Part shown: positions 37,360 through 45,185 of the stretch, in pieces
Position numbering within the stretch: position 1 is the stretch's first letter
Layout: every line of letters begins with the position of its first letter
Source of the DNA: Cellulosimicrobium composti
Lineage (GTDB): Bacteria > Actinomycetota > Actinomycetes > Actinomycetales > Cellulomonadaceae
Length of the DNA stretch: 64,000 nucleotides
Direction of reading: 5' to 3'
Assembly (NCBI RefSeq): GCF_009711085.1
Contig: NZ_WMKA01000007.1
Location: forward strand, 1-64,000
The notes under the pieces: generated by a model
What the model was told of the DNA's origin: nothing
What the model saw: only the letters and a program-made list of their open reading frames with translations
Database searches by the model: none
Program-made: the position numbers and the translations under genes

Positions 37360-37382
37360 CGAAAGCGCTTTCGTAAGCGCTT
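37360..37382. promoter_or_regulatory. Tandem LacI-type operators between the liv-type operon and lacI-type gene
   Basis: CGAAAGCGCTTTCG (37360-37373) is a perfect 14-bp palindrome, and AAGCGCTT (37375-37382) is a second half-length copy with centres 12 bp apart. AAGCGCTT with a central CG is the core of most LacI/GalR operators. The pair lies between the divergent starts; TAGAGT (37387-37392) is a candidate -10 for the regulator, so binding would block both promoters. Confidence 0.8.
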
Positions 37383-37480
37383 CCGCTAGAGTACGGTGCG
37401 GGCAGCGGATGTGGCAAGCGTCACGTCGGGGAGGGCTCTCGGGCCGCCGACCGGGCGACGCACGAAGGAGTGGAGCACGG

Positions 37481-38530
37481 GTGCGTCGAGAGGGCCGGAC
37501 CACGAGGGGACGCAGCGCGCTGCGCCTGGTCGACGTCGCCGAGCGGGCCGGCGTCTCGCTCGCCACCGCGTCGCGCGCGCTGTCGGGCAGCGACGGCGTC
37601 TCGGAGGTGCTCGCCGAGCACGTGCGCGAGGTCGCGGCCGAGATGGGCTACATCGCCAACCCGCATGCGCGCACGCTCGCCGGCGGCACCACGTCCGTCG
37701 CGGGCCTGCTCGTCTACGAGATCGGCGACCCGTACTTCTCCGAGATCGCGAGCGGCGTCGTGCGCGTCGCGACCGAGCACGGGTGGAGCGTGCAGATCAG
37801 CCACACCGAGCGCGAGCCCAGCGCCGAGGTCACGCAGATCCGCCTCATGCGCGCGCACCGCGTCGGCGCGATCCTCGTCGCCGGGTCCGGGTACGTCGAG
37901 CCCGCGATGGAGTCAGACGCCGCGCGCGAGCTCGAGGCGTTCCAGGAGTCCGGCGGGCGCGTCGCCGTCATCGGACGCCACCACCTGCACAGCGACGCCG
38001 TGCTCCCCGACAACGAGGCCGCCGCCGCGAGCATCACCGCGCACGTCCTGGCGCTCGGGCACCGCCGTCTCGCCGTCGCGGCGGGCCCCGAGCGCCTGAC
38101 GACCGTCGCCGACCGCACGGCGGGCGTGCGCAGCGCCGTCGCCGCGCACGGGCTCGACCCCGACGACCTCCTCGTGGTGCACGCGCCGTTCACGCGCGAG
38201 GGAGGTCGCGACGCCACCGCGCGCATCCTCGCGGAGCGCCCCGAGACGACGGCGATCCTCGCGCTCAACGACGCGATGGCCACGGGCGTGCTGTCGCTGC
38301 TGCGCGAGCGCGGCATCGTCGTCCCGCGCGACCTGTCCGTCACGGGGTTCGACGACATCCAGGTCGCGCAGGACCTCGCGCCGGCCCTCACCACGGTGCG
38401 GCTGCCCATGAGCGAGATGGGTGCCGCGGCGTTCGAGATGGCGCTGCGGCCGCCGTCGGCGCGTCCGCGGCGCCGGCGCACCGACCACGAGCTCGTGGTC
38501 CGCGACTCGACCGCGCCGCCCCGCGCCTGA
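37481..38530 (+). CDS. LacI-family transcriptional regulator
   Basis: 349 aa. N-terminal HTH LRLVDVAERAGVSLATASRALSGSDGVSEVLAEHVREVAAEMGYIANPHARTLAGG with hinge helix, then a periplasmic-binding-like effector domain (VAGLLVYEIGDPYFSEIASGVVRVATEHGW ... LALNDAMATGVLSLLRERGIVVPRDLSVTGFDDIQVAQDLAPALTTVRLP). Start GTG 37481 has AAGGAG 10 nt upstream. It probably represses the divergent operon until its sugar-like inducer is present, and itself by the same operators. Confidence 0.95.
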   Translation: MRREGRTTRGRSALRLVDVAERAGVSLATASRALSGSDGVSEVLAEHVREVAAEMGYIANPHARTLAGGTTSVAGLLVYEIGDPYFSEIASGVVRVATEHGWSVQISHTEREPSAEVTQIRLMRAHRVGAILVAGSGYVEPAMESDAARELEAFQESGGRVAVIGRHHLHSDAVLPDNEAAAASITAHVLALGHRRLAVAAGPERLTTVADRTAGVRSAVAAHGLDPDDLLVVHAPFTREGGRDATARILAERPETTAILALNDAMATGVLSLLRERGIVVPRDLSVTGFDDIQVAQDLAPALTTVRLPMSEMGAAAFEMALRPPSARPRRRRTDHELVVRDSTAPPRA

Positions 38531-38601
38531 TTCCGCCCGCCCCGCCCGGCGCCGACACGACGCCGGCGCGACCGGGTCGCCCCGCCGAGCGGGCGGCCCG
38601 G

Positions 38602-39453
38602 TCAGAAGGGCTTGCGCGCCACGACGAGGAAGCGCGGCGCCTCGTCGACGAACTCGTGGCCCGCCGCGAGGTGCAGGTGCAGCGCGCGCAGCGGCGCCTC
38701 GTACCGCGCGACCGCCTCGGGGGACAGGGACGCGAGGTCGGGCACCTGCCACGCGACGAGCCTGAGGTACCAGAGCACGGAGGACAGGTCCCGGAAGCGG
38801 CGCAGCCCCTCGTGCTCGCGCGCGACGTCGACGACGAACCCGGCGTCGCGCAGCACCTCGACGGCGGCGCCGAGCGTCACGGAGTCCGGGTCCCACGGCA
38901 GCGGGGCGCCGAGCGCCGTGCTGAGGCGCACCCCGTCGCGCGAGTCGGCCTGCTCGGTGAGGAACACCCCGCCCGGCTCGAGCACGCGCAGGACCTCGTC
39001 CGGGTCGAACTCCTCGTGCCGGTCGAGCACGACCGCGAACTGCCCGTCGAAGAACGGCAGGAGCTGCTCGTCGTCGTCGCTCTCGACCGGGCGCACGTCC
39101 ACGCCCAGGGGCTCGAGCCGACGCCGGGCCACCGGCAGGTTGGACGGGCGCCCCTCGGTCGCGGCCGAGCCCGCCGGGAACGGCGCGAGGGTCGACAGGA
39201 GCTCGCCGCCGCCCGTCCCCAGGTCGAGCACCGGACCGCGCCCGCTCGCGACGAGCTCGCGCGCGAGCGCGGCGTAGTCCCACGGCAGCGGGTCCTCGAC
39301 GACGCGGCCCTCGACGGGCGCCAGGTCGAGACCCACGACGGGCACCGAGCGCGCCCACGCCACGTGCTCCTCGAACGGCGCGTCCCGCGCGGGGACGGGC
39401 ACGGCGGCCGTCCGGTCGGACGTGGCGGGGGTGTCGGGTACCGCGGCAGGCAT
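38602..39453 (-). CDS. Class I SAM-dependent methyltransferase
   Basis: 283 aa. Motif I GPVLDLGTGGGELLSTL, acidic residue at ATEGRPSNLPVARRRLEPLGVDVRPVESDD, motif around QFAVVLDRHEEFDPDEVLRVLEPGGVFLTEQ. This is the Methyltransf_11/25 pattern; the substrate is unknown. The N-terminal 70 residues (HVAWARSVPVVGLDLAPVEGRVVEDPLPWDYAALAREL) are conserved-looking and may recognise substrate. ATG 39453 was chosen because GACAAT ends 6 nt upstream (leaderless type) and earlier in-frame codons run into the divergent promoter region. Confidence 0.88.
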   Translation of the reverse strand: MPAAVPDTPATSDRTAAVPVPARDAPFEEHVAWARSVPVVGLDLAPVEGRVVEDPLPWDYAALARELVASGRGPVLDLGTGGGELLSTLAPFPAGSAATEGRPSNLPVARRRLEPLGVDVRPVESDDDEQLLPFFDGQFAVVLDRHEEFDPDEVLRVLEPGGVFLTEQADSRDGVRLSTALGAPLPWDPDSVTLGAAVEVLRDAGFVVDVAREHEGLRRFRDLSSVLWYLRLVAWQVPDLASLSPEAVARYEAPLRALHLHLAAGHEFVDEAPRFLVVARKPF

Positions 39454-39518
39454 GCGTCGATTGTCACCCGCCGGGGCGCCGACCTCGACCGCGCGCGCCG
39501 CGACCGCCGGGACGGGAC

Positions 39519-39563
39519 GGGGAGTGCTCCCCATCGCTCGCGCGACGGCCCGCGCGGTAGCCT
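39519..39563 (+). promoter_or_regulatory. Promoter of WXG100 cassette 2 with shared upstream element
   Basis: GGGGAGTGCTCCCC (39519-39532), a palindrome with TG centre, is followed after exactly 25 nt by TAGCCT (39558-39563) as -10, with 110 nt from the element to the GTG start. The element and both spacings match the promoter of cassette 1 (28421-28465). Confidence 0.55.
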
Positions 39564-39642
39564 CCCGGATGCCCGAACCGTGCGTCGTCGACGACGCCGG
39601 CCGGGGCAGGGGACTTCGAGGGACGAGGGGACGGCACACGGC

Positions 39643-40647
39643 GTGAGCGGTATGTGGGGCGCGGACGTCACCGAGCTGAGGAGGCTGGCGCGGTCGCTGC
39701 AGTCCGCGTCGGACCAGCTCGTGAGCACGACGTCCGAGGTGAGCGGGCTCGTGGAGGCGGCAGGGCGCTGGCAGGGCGGCGACGCCGACCAGTTCCGCAG
39801 CGAGTGGACGGGCACGTCGGTCGCGCTGCTGCGCGGGGTGAGCCAGACGCTCTCCCAGGCGTCCGAGGCGGTGCTGCGCAACGCCGACGAGCAGTTCATG
39901 ACGAGCACCGAGGGCGGCAGCATCCCGTCACCCGGCGTGCCCGGCCCGGGCGTGCCCACGGGTCCCGGGGGCGGACCGCTCGGCCGCGACGACCCGCTCG
40001 ACGGCTCGATCTGGGACGTCGGCGAGACCGCGTGGGGCGCGATCTCGTTCGGCCTCGCCGGGTGGAAGACGTGGAAGGTGGGCCAGTCGCTCACCGCGTT
40101 CCTCCAGGCCAGCCGCCTCGCCGACCTGTCCGACGCCGCGGCGAGCGCGTCGGTCTTCGCGCGTGGCATGGTGCTCGACGACGCGATGGGACTGCTCGGG
40201 GGCCTCGGCACCGCGGGACGCATCGCGGGCGGCGTCGGCGGGCTGTTCGGCGTCATCGGCGGCGTCAACCAGATGTTCAACACCCAGTACGACGGCTGGC
40301 GCGGGGGCGTCGACCGCGTCATGGGCGGCCTGTCGGTCGTCGGCGGCGCGGGGACGATGCTCATGATGGCCGGCATGCTGACCAACCCCGTGGGCATCGG
40401 CGTCGTCGTCGGCGCGGGCGTCGTCGCGGGCGCGTGGGCGCTCGGGAACCTCGTCGTCGACAACTGGGACTCGATCACGGGCTTCGTCTCGAACCCGGGT
40501 CCGTACCTCGCGGACGGCTGGGGGCACGTCACCGACTTCGCGAGCAGCGCGGCCGATACGATCGGGAACGCCGTGTCCGACGTCGGGGACGCGATCGGCG
40601 ACGGGCTCTCCGCCGCCGGTGACTTCATCGGAGGGCTCTTCTCGTGA
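39643..40647 (+). CDS. WXG100-domain protein with Gly/Pro linker and hydrophobic C-terminal domain (cassette 2)
   Basis: 334 aa. WXG100 hairpin at 1-~95 with W43-Q-G in GRWQGGDADQFRSEW, exactly the residue position of the motif in the cassette 1 paralogue; both begin SGMxGADVxxLRxLA. A Gly/Pro linker (~105-125) leads to a C-terminal region with Gly/Ala-rich helices (LLGGLGTAGRIAGGVGGLFGVIGGVNQMF; VMGGLSVVGGAGTMLMMAGMLTNPVGIGVVVGAGVVAGAWALG) and an amphipathic end (AADTIGNAVSDVGDAIGDGLSAAGDFIGGLF). Likely a type VII-secreted effector or surface protein. GTG 39643 start; the next gene overlaps by GTGA. Confidence 0.85.
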   Translation: MSGMWGADVTELRRLARSLQSASDQLVSTTSEVSGLVEAAGRWQGGDADQFRSEWTGTSVALLRGVSQTLSQASEAVLRNADEQFMTSTEGGSIPSPGVPGPGVPTGPGGGPLGRDDPLDGSIWDVGETAWGAISFGLAGWKTWKVGQSLTAFLQASRLADLSDAAASASVFARGMVLDDAMGLLGGLGTAGRIAGGVGGLFGVIGGVNQMFNTQYDGWRGGVDRVMGGLSVVGGAGTMLMMAGMLTNPVGIGVVVGAGVVAGAWALGNLVVDNWDSITGFVSNPGPYLADGWGHVTDFASSAADTIGNAVSDVGDAIGDGLSAAGDFIGGLFS

Positions 40648-41471
40648 CCCAGGAGACCATGCGCTGGTCCGCGTCCGACATCGCCGCGGCGGAGCGCACG
40701 CTGGAGCGCGCGACCGCGGGGGAGGTCACCCACGTCGTGACGCTCACGGACGAGGAGATCGTCATCCTCGACGGGCTCCAGAACCCGCAGATCGTCGCCG
40801 TGCCGTGGCTCGACGCGCAGGAGGGCGCCGACCGCGCGCTCGTGGGCCGCGTCGCGCTCCGCTCGCTGCTCGCGCGCGGCCTCGTCGTGCCCGCCGAGAA
40901 CACGGGCGGCGAGCCCGCGGCCGCCGGCTCCGGCGACGAGCGCCCGGCCGTCGGCATCGAGGCGGTCCCCGAGATCACCGGACCGCTCGTGCTGCGTCGC
41001 ACCGCGACCGCCATCCTCTCCGCGGAGCGCACCACGGCCCTCGGCCGGCACTGGGTCTACGTCTACCTCCACGAGGACGACCGCGTGCTCGAGGAGGAGG
41101 TCGCGCCGAGCGGCCACCACGCCTTCAGCGTCTACCCGCTCGCCGAGCTCGCCGGGCGGCTCGCGGTGTTCCTCGACCCGGGCGGCAAGGCGCTCCTGGA
41201 CGGCCGCACGCAGACGTTCACGACCGAGGAGTTCTCCGCCCGGGCGCCCGAGCTGCCCGAGCTCGCCGGGGCCCTCGCCGTGACGACGCTCGGCGCGGTG
41301 CACGCCGGTTCCGACGTGCTCGTGCAGGTCAGCGTGTACGCGACGCCCGACGGCGTCTACGTGGTCCGGGGCGGCGAGCACGGTGCCGACGGCGCCCCGA
41401 CGACGCTCACGCTCTCCGAGGTCGGGGCGGCCACCGTGCGCCGGCTCCCGGTCGAGCTCCTGGGTCGATGA
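40644..41471 (+). CDS. WXG100-cassette partner protein (cassette 2)
   Basis: 275 aa, soluble. Shares block order with the cassette 1 partner at 26698: VVTLTDEEIVILDGL..., RSLLARGLVVPAE, ITGPLVLRRTATAILSAERTTALGRHWVYVYL...HHAFSVYPLAELAGRLAVFLDPGGKALLDGR, and VQVSVYATPDGVYVVRGGEHG...LTLSEVGAATVRRLPVELL. An EspG-like chaperone or an immunity role is plausible; alignment is needed. Start GTG 40644 overlaps the WXG100 stop, and its own stop overlaps the next start (ATGA), so the three proteins are made together. Confidence 0.72.
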   Translation: MTQETMRWSASDIAAAERTLERATAGEVTHVVTLTDEEIVILDGLQNPQIVAVPWLDAQEGADRALVGRVALRSLLARGLVVPAENTGGEPAAAGSGDERPAVGIEAVPEITGPLVLRRTATAILSAERTTALGRHWVYVYLHEDDRVLEEEVAPSGHHAFSVYPLAELAGRLAVFLDPGGKALLDGRTQTFTTEEFSARAPELPELAGALAVTTLGAVHAGSDVLVQVSVYATPDGVYVVRGGEHGADGAPTTLTLSEVGAATVRRLPVELLGR

Positions 41472-42235
41472 GCGGCGCGGCGGCTCCCGCGGCGCCGACG
41501 GGCGCGCGCGCCACGCGCAAGGTGCGTCACCACGCGGCGGCGTCGGGCCTCGGGGCGGTGCGCCACGTGTCGGCCTCGACGCCCAACGCGCCCGCGTGGA
41601 CGGTCGTCGTCGTCCTCGTGCTCGTGTTCTCGGTGGGCCCCGCGCTCGTGGGCAACGCCGGCGTCGGCGCGATCGGGTACCTGCTGCCGTCGTTCGTGGC
41701 GATCGCCGCCGTGATCCTGTGGTTCCTCGCGTCGGAGAAGCTCGTCGTGCTGGACCACGGGATCCTCGTCGGGTCGTTCGCCCCGTTCCAGCGCCCGGTG
41801 GCGGTGCCGTTCGCCGCGCTCGACGTGACGTCGGTGCGGGCCGTCGTCGCGAGCCAGCGCACCCTCGGCCTCCTGCTCGCGGACCGCGGCGTCTCCACGG
41901 CGTCGCGCACCGTGCTGTGGTCGCGGCGCGCGGTGACGTTCGTCGGCGTGGCGCCGCGAGCCCTGCGCCAGGCCCGGGCGCGGGGCGAGCACGTCGACCT
42001 CGGGACGGCGTCGGCCGTGGACCTCTGGGTGTTCTCCGCGCGCGACCCGCGCCGTCAGGAGCAGGTCGTCCGCGCGCTCGGCGACGCGGCGCGTGCGGCC
42101 GGGGTGCCCGGGGCGGAGCACGTCGAGGCGCGCGCGCTGCCCGCGCAGCCCGTGCCGGTCTCGCCGCAGGGGGCGGACCGCCTCGCGATCCCCGAGCGCT
42201 TCCGCAGCGCGCGAGCCCGGCAGCCGGCGCGCTGA
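41468..42235 (+). CDS. Two-helix membrane protein with PH-like domain (cassette 2)
   Basis: 255 aa. A basic N-terminus precedes two helices (AWTVVVVLVLVFSVGPALVG; GYLLPSFVAIAAVILWFLA). The following SEKLVVLDHGILVGSFAPFQRPVAVPFAALDVTSVRAVVAS resembles the beta-barrel start of bacterial PH-like (bPH) membrane proteins. The C-terminus is helical (RQEQVVRALGDAARAAGVPGAE) and basic. ATG 41468 overlaps the partner gene stop. It could anchor or export the WXG100 protein. Not present as such in cassette 1, which has a smaller two-helix protein instead. Confidence 0.75.
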   Translation: MSGAAAPAAPTGARATRKVRHHAAASGLGAVRHVSASTPNAPAWTVVVVLVLVFSVGPALVGNAGVGAIGYLLPSFVAIAAVILWFLASEKLVVLDHGILVGSFAPFQRPVAVPFAALDVTSVRAVVASQRTLGLLLADRGVSTASRTVLWSRRAVTFVGVAPRALRQARARGEHVDLGTASAVDLWVFSARDPRRQEQVVRALGDAARAAGVPGAEHVEARALPAQPVPVSPQGADRLAIPERFRSARARQPAR

Positions 42236-42283
42236 CCCGCCCTGCGGGTCCGCGGGGGACGACGGCGCCGGGTCGCCCCCGCG
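42234..42283. terminator. Tandem hairpins between convergent cassette 2 and idi
   Basis: GACCCGC-cct-GCGGGTC (42234-42250) is followed at once by CGCGGGGG...CCCCCGCG (42251-42258 with 42276-42283). The two stems fill the gap between the convergent stops, acting as a bidirectional terminator. Confidence 0.65.
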
Positions 42284-42880
42284 TCAGACCGTCGCGGTCC
42301 CGAACGCCGCGGCCAGGCGGGCCGTCGCGCCGCCACCGGTCGGCGTGGCGACCGCGAGGGCCCCGACCTGCAGCACCATCCACGGGCTGAACGCCCACGG
42401 GGTCGCGGCGACCGCGCGCGCGACGTCCTGCGGGTCGGCCCACGCGACCTCGACGACCTCGTCGGGGTTCGGCTCGACCGGCCCCGCGGCGCGCGCGGTG
42501 TACACGGGGCAGATCTCGTTCTCGACGACGCCCGACGCGTCGACCGCGCGGTAGCGGAACCCGGGCACGGCGACCTCGAGGTCGGCGATCTCCAGGCCGA
42601 GCTCGTGGCGCCCGTGCCGGACGATCGACTCCTCGGTCGTCTCCGTCCACCGCGGGTGCCCGCAGAACGAGTTGGTCCAGACACCCGGCCACGTGCGCTT
42701 GACGAGCGCGCGCCGCGTGAGGAGCAGGCGCCCGGCGTCGTCGAGCACGTAGCAGGAGAAGGCGAGGTGCAGCGGCGTCTCGGTCGTGTGGACCGCGGCG
42801 CGCTCGAAGGTGCCGGTCCGGCGTCCCTCGTCGTCGACGGTGACGACGTGGTCGGGGGCCACGGGAACGTGCGAGGTCAT
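42284..42880 (-). CDS. idi: Isopentenyl-diphosphate delta-isomerase, type 1
   Basis: 198 aa. Nudix-fold IDI: LLLTRRALVKRTWPGVWTNSFCGHPRWTETTEESIVRHGRHELGLE holds the active-site Cys (SFCGHP) and metal ligands, and ENEICPVYTAR holds the catalytic Glu. Converts IPP to DMAPP for isoprenoids. ATG 42880 was chosen because GAGAGT ends 6 nt upstream and the Idi N-terminus starts there. Isolated from other isoprenoid genes. Confidence 0.95.
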   Translation of the reverse strand: MTSHVPVAPDHVVTVDDEGRRTGTFERAAVHTTETPLHLAFSCYVLDDAGRLLLTRRALVKRTWPGVWTNSFCGHPRWTETTEESIVRHGRHELGLEIADLEVAVPGFRYRAVDASGVVENEICPVYTARAAGPVEPNPDEVVEVAWADPQDVARAVAATPWAFSPWMVLQVGALAVATPTGGGATARLAAAFGTATV

Positions 42881-42940
42881 GCGGCCACTCTCGCACACGG
42901 CGGTCCCGGACGGGCAACCCCCCGCGGGCGCCGCGTATAA

Positions 42941-42958
42941 GGTGAGGGTTGCCTCACC
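42941..42958. promoter_or_regulatory. Candidate iron-box (DtxR/IdeR-type) upstream of the siderophore importer
   Basis: GGTGAGG-gttg-CCTCACC is a perfect 7-bp inverted repeat overlapping the TATAAGGT promoter hexamers (42936-42943). Reads as two overlapping partial matches (about 12-13 of 19) to the DtxR/IdeR box TTAGGTTAGSCTAACCTAA. Position on the -10 and the downstream iron importer support iron-dependent repression. Confidence 0.6.
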
Positions 42959-42999
42959 ACGCCCTCCGGGCGACCGCCCCTCGACCAGATCCGAGCACC

Positions 43000-44082
43000 A
43001 TGACCCCGTCCGCGACCGCCGACGCACCGGCCGGTGCCGCTGACGGCGTGACCGGCCGCGACGACCGCCCGGCAGGGGTCGCGCGCACGAACGCGCGGCG
43101 CGGCCTCGGGCTCGTCGTCGCCCTCGTGGCCCTCGTCCTCGCGGTCGTGCTGAGCCTCGTGGTCGGGTCGAAGCCGGTCCCGCTCGGCACGGTGTGGGAC
43201 GCCCTCACCGCGTACGACGGGTCGAGCGACCACGTGGTCGTGCGCGACCTGCGCGTGCCGCGCACGCTCGTCGGTCTGCTCGTCGGGACCGCGCTCGGCG
43301 TCGCCGGTGCGCTCATCCAGGCGATGACGCGCAACCCGCTCGCGGACCCGGGCATCCTCGGCGTCAACGCCGGCGCCGCGTTCGCCGTCGTGCTCGCCGT
43401 CGCGCTGCTCGGGCTCACCGACGTCGGGTCGTTCGTCTGGTTCGCGTTCCTGGGCGCAGTCGTCGCGACGGTCGCGGTGTACGCGATCGGGTCGCAGGGG
43501 CGCGGGGGAGCGACGCCCGTGCGCCTCACGCTCGCCGGCGTCGCGCTCGGCGCCGTGCTCACCGGGCTGTCGCAGGGCGTCACCCTGCTCGACCCGGCCG
43601 CGTTCGACCGCCTGCGCTTCTGGACCGCCGGCTCGCTCGCGGGACGCACCACGGAGACGGCCGCGACGATCGCGCCGTTCGTCCTCGCCGGGCTCGTCCT
43701 CGCCGTGGTCGTCGCGCGCCCCCTCAACAGCGTCGCGCTCGGCGACGACCTCGCGCGCTCGCTCGGGGCCCACGTGGGGCGCACGCGCGTGCTCGTCGGG
43801 GTCGCCGTGATGCTCCTGTGCGGCGCGGCGACCGCGGCGGCGGGGCCGATCGCGTTCGTCGGCCTCATGGTTCCGCACGTCGCGCGGTGGGCCGTCGGGC
43901 CCGACCAGCGCTGGATCCTGCCGTACGCGGCGGTGCTCGCGCCCGTCCTGCTGCTCGTGTCCGACGTCGTCGGGCGGGTGGTCGTCTCGCCGGGCGAGCT
44001 GCAGGTCGGCATCGTCACGGCGTTCGTCGGCGCCCCCGTGCTCGTCGCGCTCGTGCGCCGCTCCTCGGCGAGCGGGCTGTGA
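43000..44082 (+). CDS. FecCD-family siderophore ABC transporter permease (first)
   Basis: 360 aa, about nine to ten helices. FecCD landmarks: VVRDLRVPRTLVGLLVGTALGVAGALIQAMTRNPLADPGILGVNAGAAFAVVLAV, GSLAGRT, NSVALGDDLARSLGAHVGRTRVLVGVAVMLLCGAATAAAGPIAFVGLMVPHVARW, and VVVSPGELQVGIVTAFVGAPVLVALVRR. Start ATG 43000 matches the usual N-terminus. The next permease overlaps by GTGA. Imports ferric siderophore or cobalamin-like ligands; the iron box favours iron. Confidence 0.95.
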   Translation: MTPSATADAPAGAADGVTGRDDRPAGVARTNARRGLGLVVALVALVLAVVLSLVVGSKPVPLGTVWDALTAYDGSSDHVVVRDLRVPRTLVGLLVGTALGVAGALIQAMTRNPLADPGILGVNAGAAFAVVLAVALLGLTDVGSFVWFAFLGAVVATVAVYAIGSQGRGGATPVRLTLAGVALGAVLTGLSQGVTLLDPAAFDRLRFWTAGSLAGRTTETAATIAPFVLAGLVLAVVVARPLNSVALGDDLARSLGAHVGRTRVLVGVAVMLLCGAATAAAGPIAFVGLMVPHVARWAVGPDQRWILPYAAVLAPVLLLVSDVVGRVVVSPGELQVGIVTAFVGAPVLVALVRRSSASGL

Positions 44083-45185
44083 GCGCGCCCGTCCGGGACC
44101 CGGTGCCCACGAGCCCGGGCGTGCCCGACGGCGGAGGGCGCCGCCGCGGCTTCGGCCGCCCCACGCGCGTCGTCCGGGCGCTCGGCGGGCGCGTGAGCCT
44201 CCGGCTCGACGTGCGGACGCTCGCGGTGTGCGCGGCGCTCGCGCTCGTCGGGCTCGCGCTCGGCGTCGTCGCGCTGACGACGGGCGACTACCCGCTCAGC
44301 GTGCCGCAGGTGCTCGACGCGCTCGTGGGCGCCGCGGACGGACCGGTGCGCCTCGTCGTCGTGGAGTGGCGCCTGCCGCGCGCCCTCCTCGCTCTCGTGC
44401 TCGGCGCGGCGCTCGGCACGAGCGGCGCGATCTTCCAGTCGATCACCCGCAACCCGCTCGGCAGCCCCGACGTCATCGGGTTCAGCACCGGCGCCTACAC
44501 GGGCGCGCTCGTCGTGATCCTCGTGGTCGGCGGCGGGTACGCGGGCGTCGCGGCGGGCGCGCTCGTCGGGGGCGTCCTCACCGCCGCCGCCGTGTACCTG
44601 CTCGCGTACCGGCGCGGGGTCCAGGGGTTCCGCCTCGTCGTCGTGGGCATCGCCGTGTCCGCGATGCTCGCGTCCGTCAACCAGTGGCTCGTCGTCACGG
44701 CCGACCTCGAGACCGCGATGGCGGCCGCGGTGTGGGGCGCCGGGTCGCTCCACGGCGCGACGTGGGCGCAGGCGGCGCCCGCGAGCGTGCTCGCCGTCCT
44801 CCTCGTGCTCCCGCTCGCGTGGCTCGCGCCGCGCATGGGGCTGCTCGAGCTCGGGGACGACGCCGCGACCGCCCTCGGCCTGCGCACCGAGCGGGTGCGG
44901 CTCGCGCTCGTCGTCGTCGGCGTCGCGCTCACGGCCCTCGCCACGGCCGCGGCCGGACCCATCGCGTTCGTCGCGCTCGCCGCGCCGCAGCTCGCGCGAC
45001 GCCTCACGGGCGCGCCGGGCGTGCGCCTCCTCCCCGCCGCCGCCATGGGAGCCGTGCTGCTCGCCGCGAGCGACCTCGTCGCGCAGCGCGCGTTCGCGCC
45101 CACCCAGCTCCCCGTGGGCGTCGTGACCGTGAGCCTCGGCGGCGTCTACCTCGTGTGGCTCCTCGTGCGCGAGGCCCGGAAGTGA
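44079..45185 (+). CDS. FecCD-family siderophore ABC transporter permease (second)
   Basis: 368 aa. A ~40-residue basic cytoplasmic lead precedes the FecCD core: WRLPRALLALVLGAALGTSGAIFQSITRNPLGSPDVIGFSTGAYTGALVVI, GAGSLHGATWAQ, ELGDDAATALGLRTERVRLALVVVGVALTALATAAAGPIAFVALAAPQLARRL and PVGVVTVSLGGVYLVWLL. GTG 44079 overlaps the preceding stop. Heterodimer with the first permease. Confidence 0.95.
   Translation: MSAPVRDPVPTSPGVPDGGGRRRGFGRPTRVVRALGGRVSLRLDVRTLAVCAALALVGLALGVVALTTGDYPLSVPQVLDALVGAADGPVRLVVVEWRLPRALLALVLGAALGTSGAIFQSITRNPLGSPDVIGFSTGAYTGALVVILVVGGGYAGVAAGALVGGVLTAAAVYLLAYRRGVQGFRLVVVGIAVSAMLASVNQWLVVTADLETAMAAAVWGAGSLHGATWAQAAPASVLAVLLVLPLAWLAPRMGLLELGDDAATALGLRTERVRLALVVVGVALTALATAAAGPIAFVALAAPQLARRLTGAPGVRLLPAAAMGAVLLAASDLVAQRAFAPTQLPVGVVTVSLGGVYLVWLLVREARK

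Noticed and set aside
39569-39646. 25-codon ORF (MPEPCVVDDAG...) in the leader of WXG100 cassette 2
   Set aside because: No ribosome site and no counterpart in the cassette 1 leader, whose length is otherwise conserved; more likely untranslated.
26698-42235. A complete type VII secretion locus
   Set aside because: No EccB, EccC, EccD, EccE or mycosin-like gene lies in or between the cassettes; only substrates and partners are seen.
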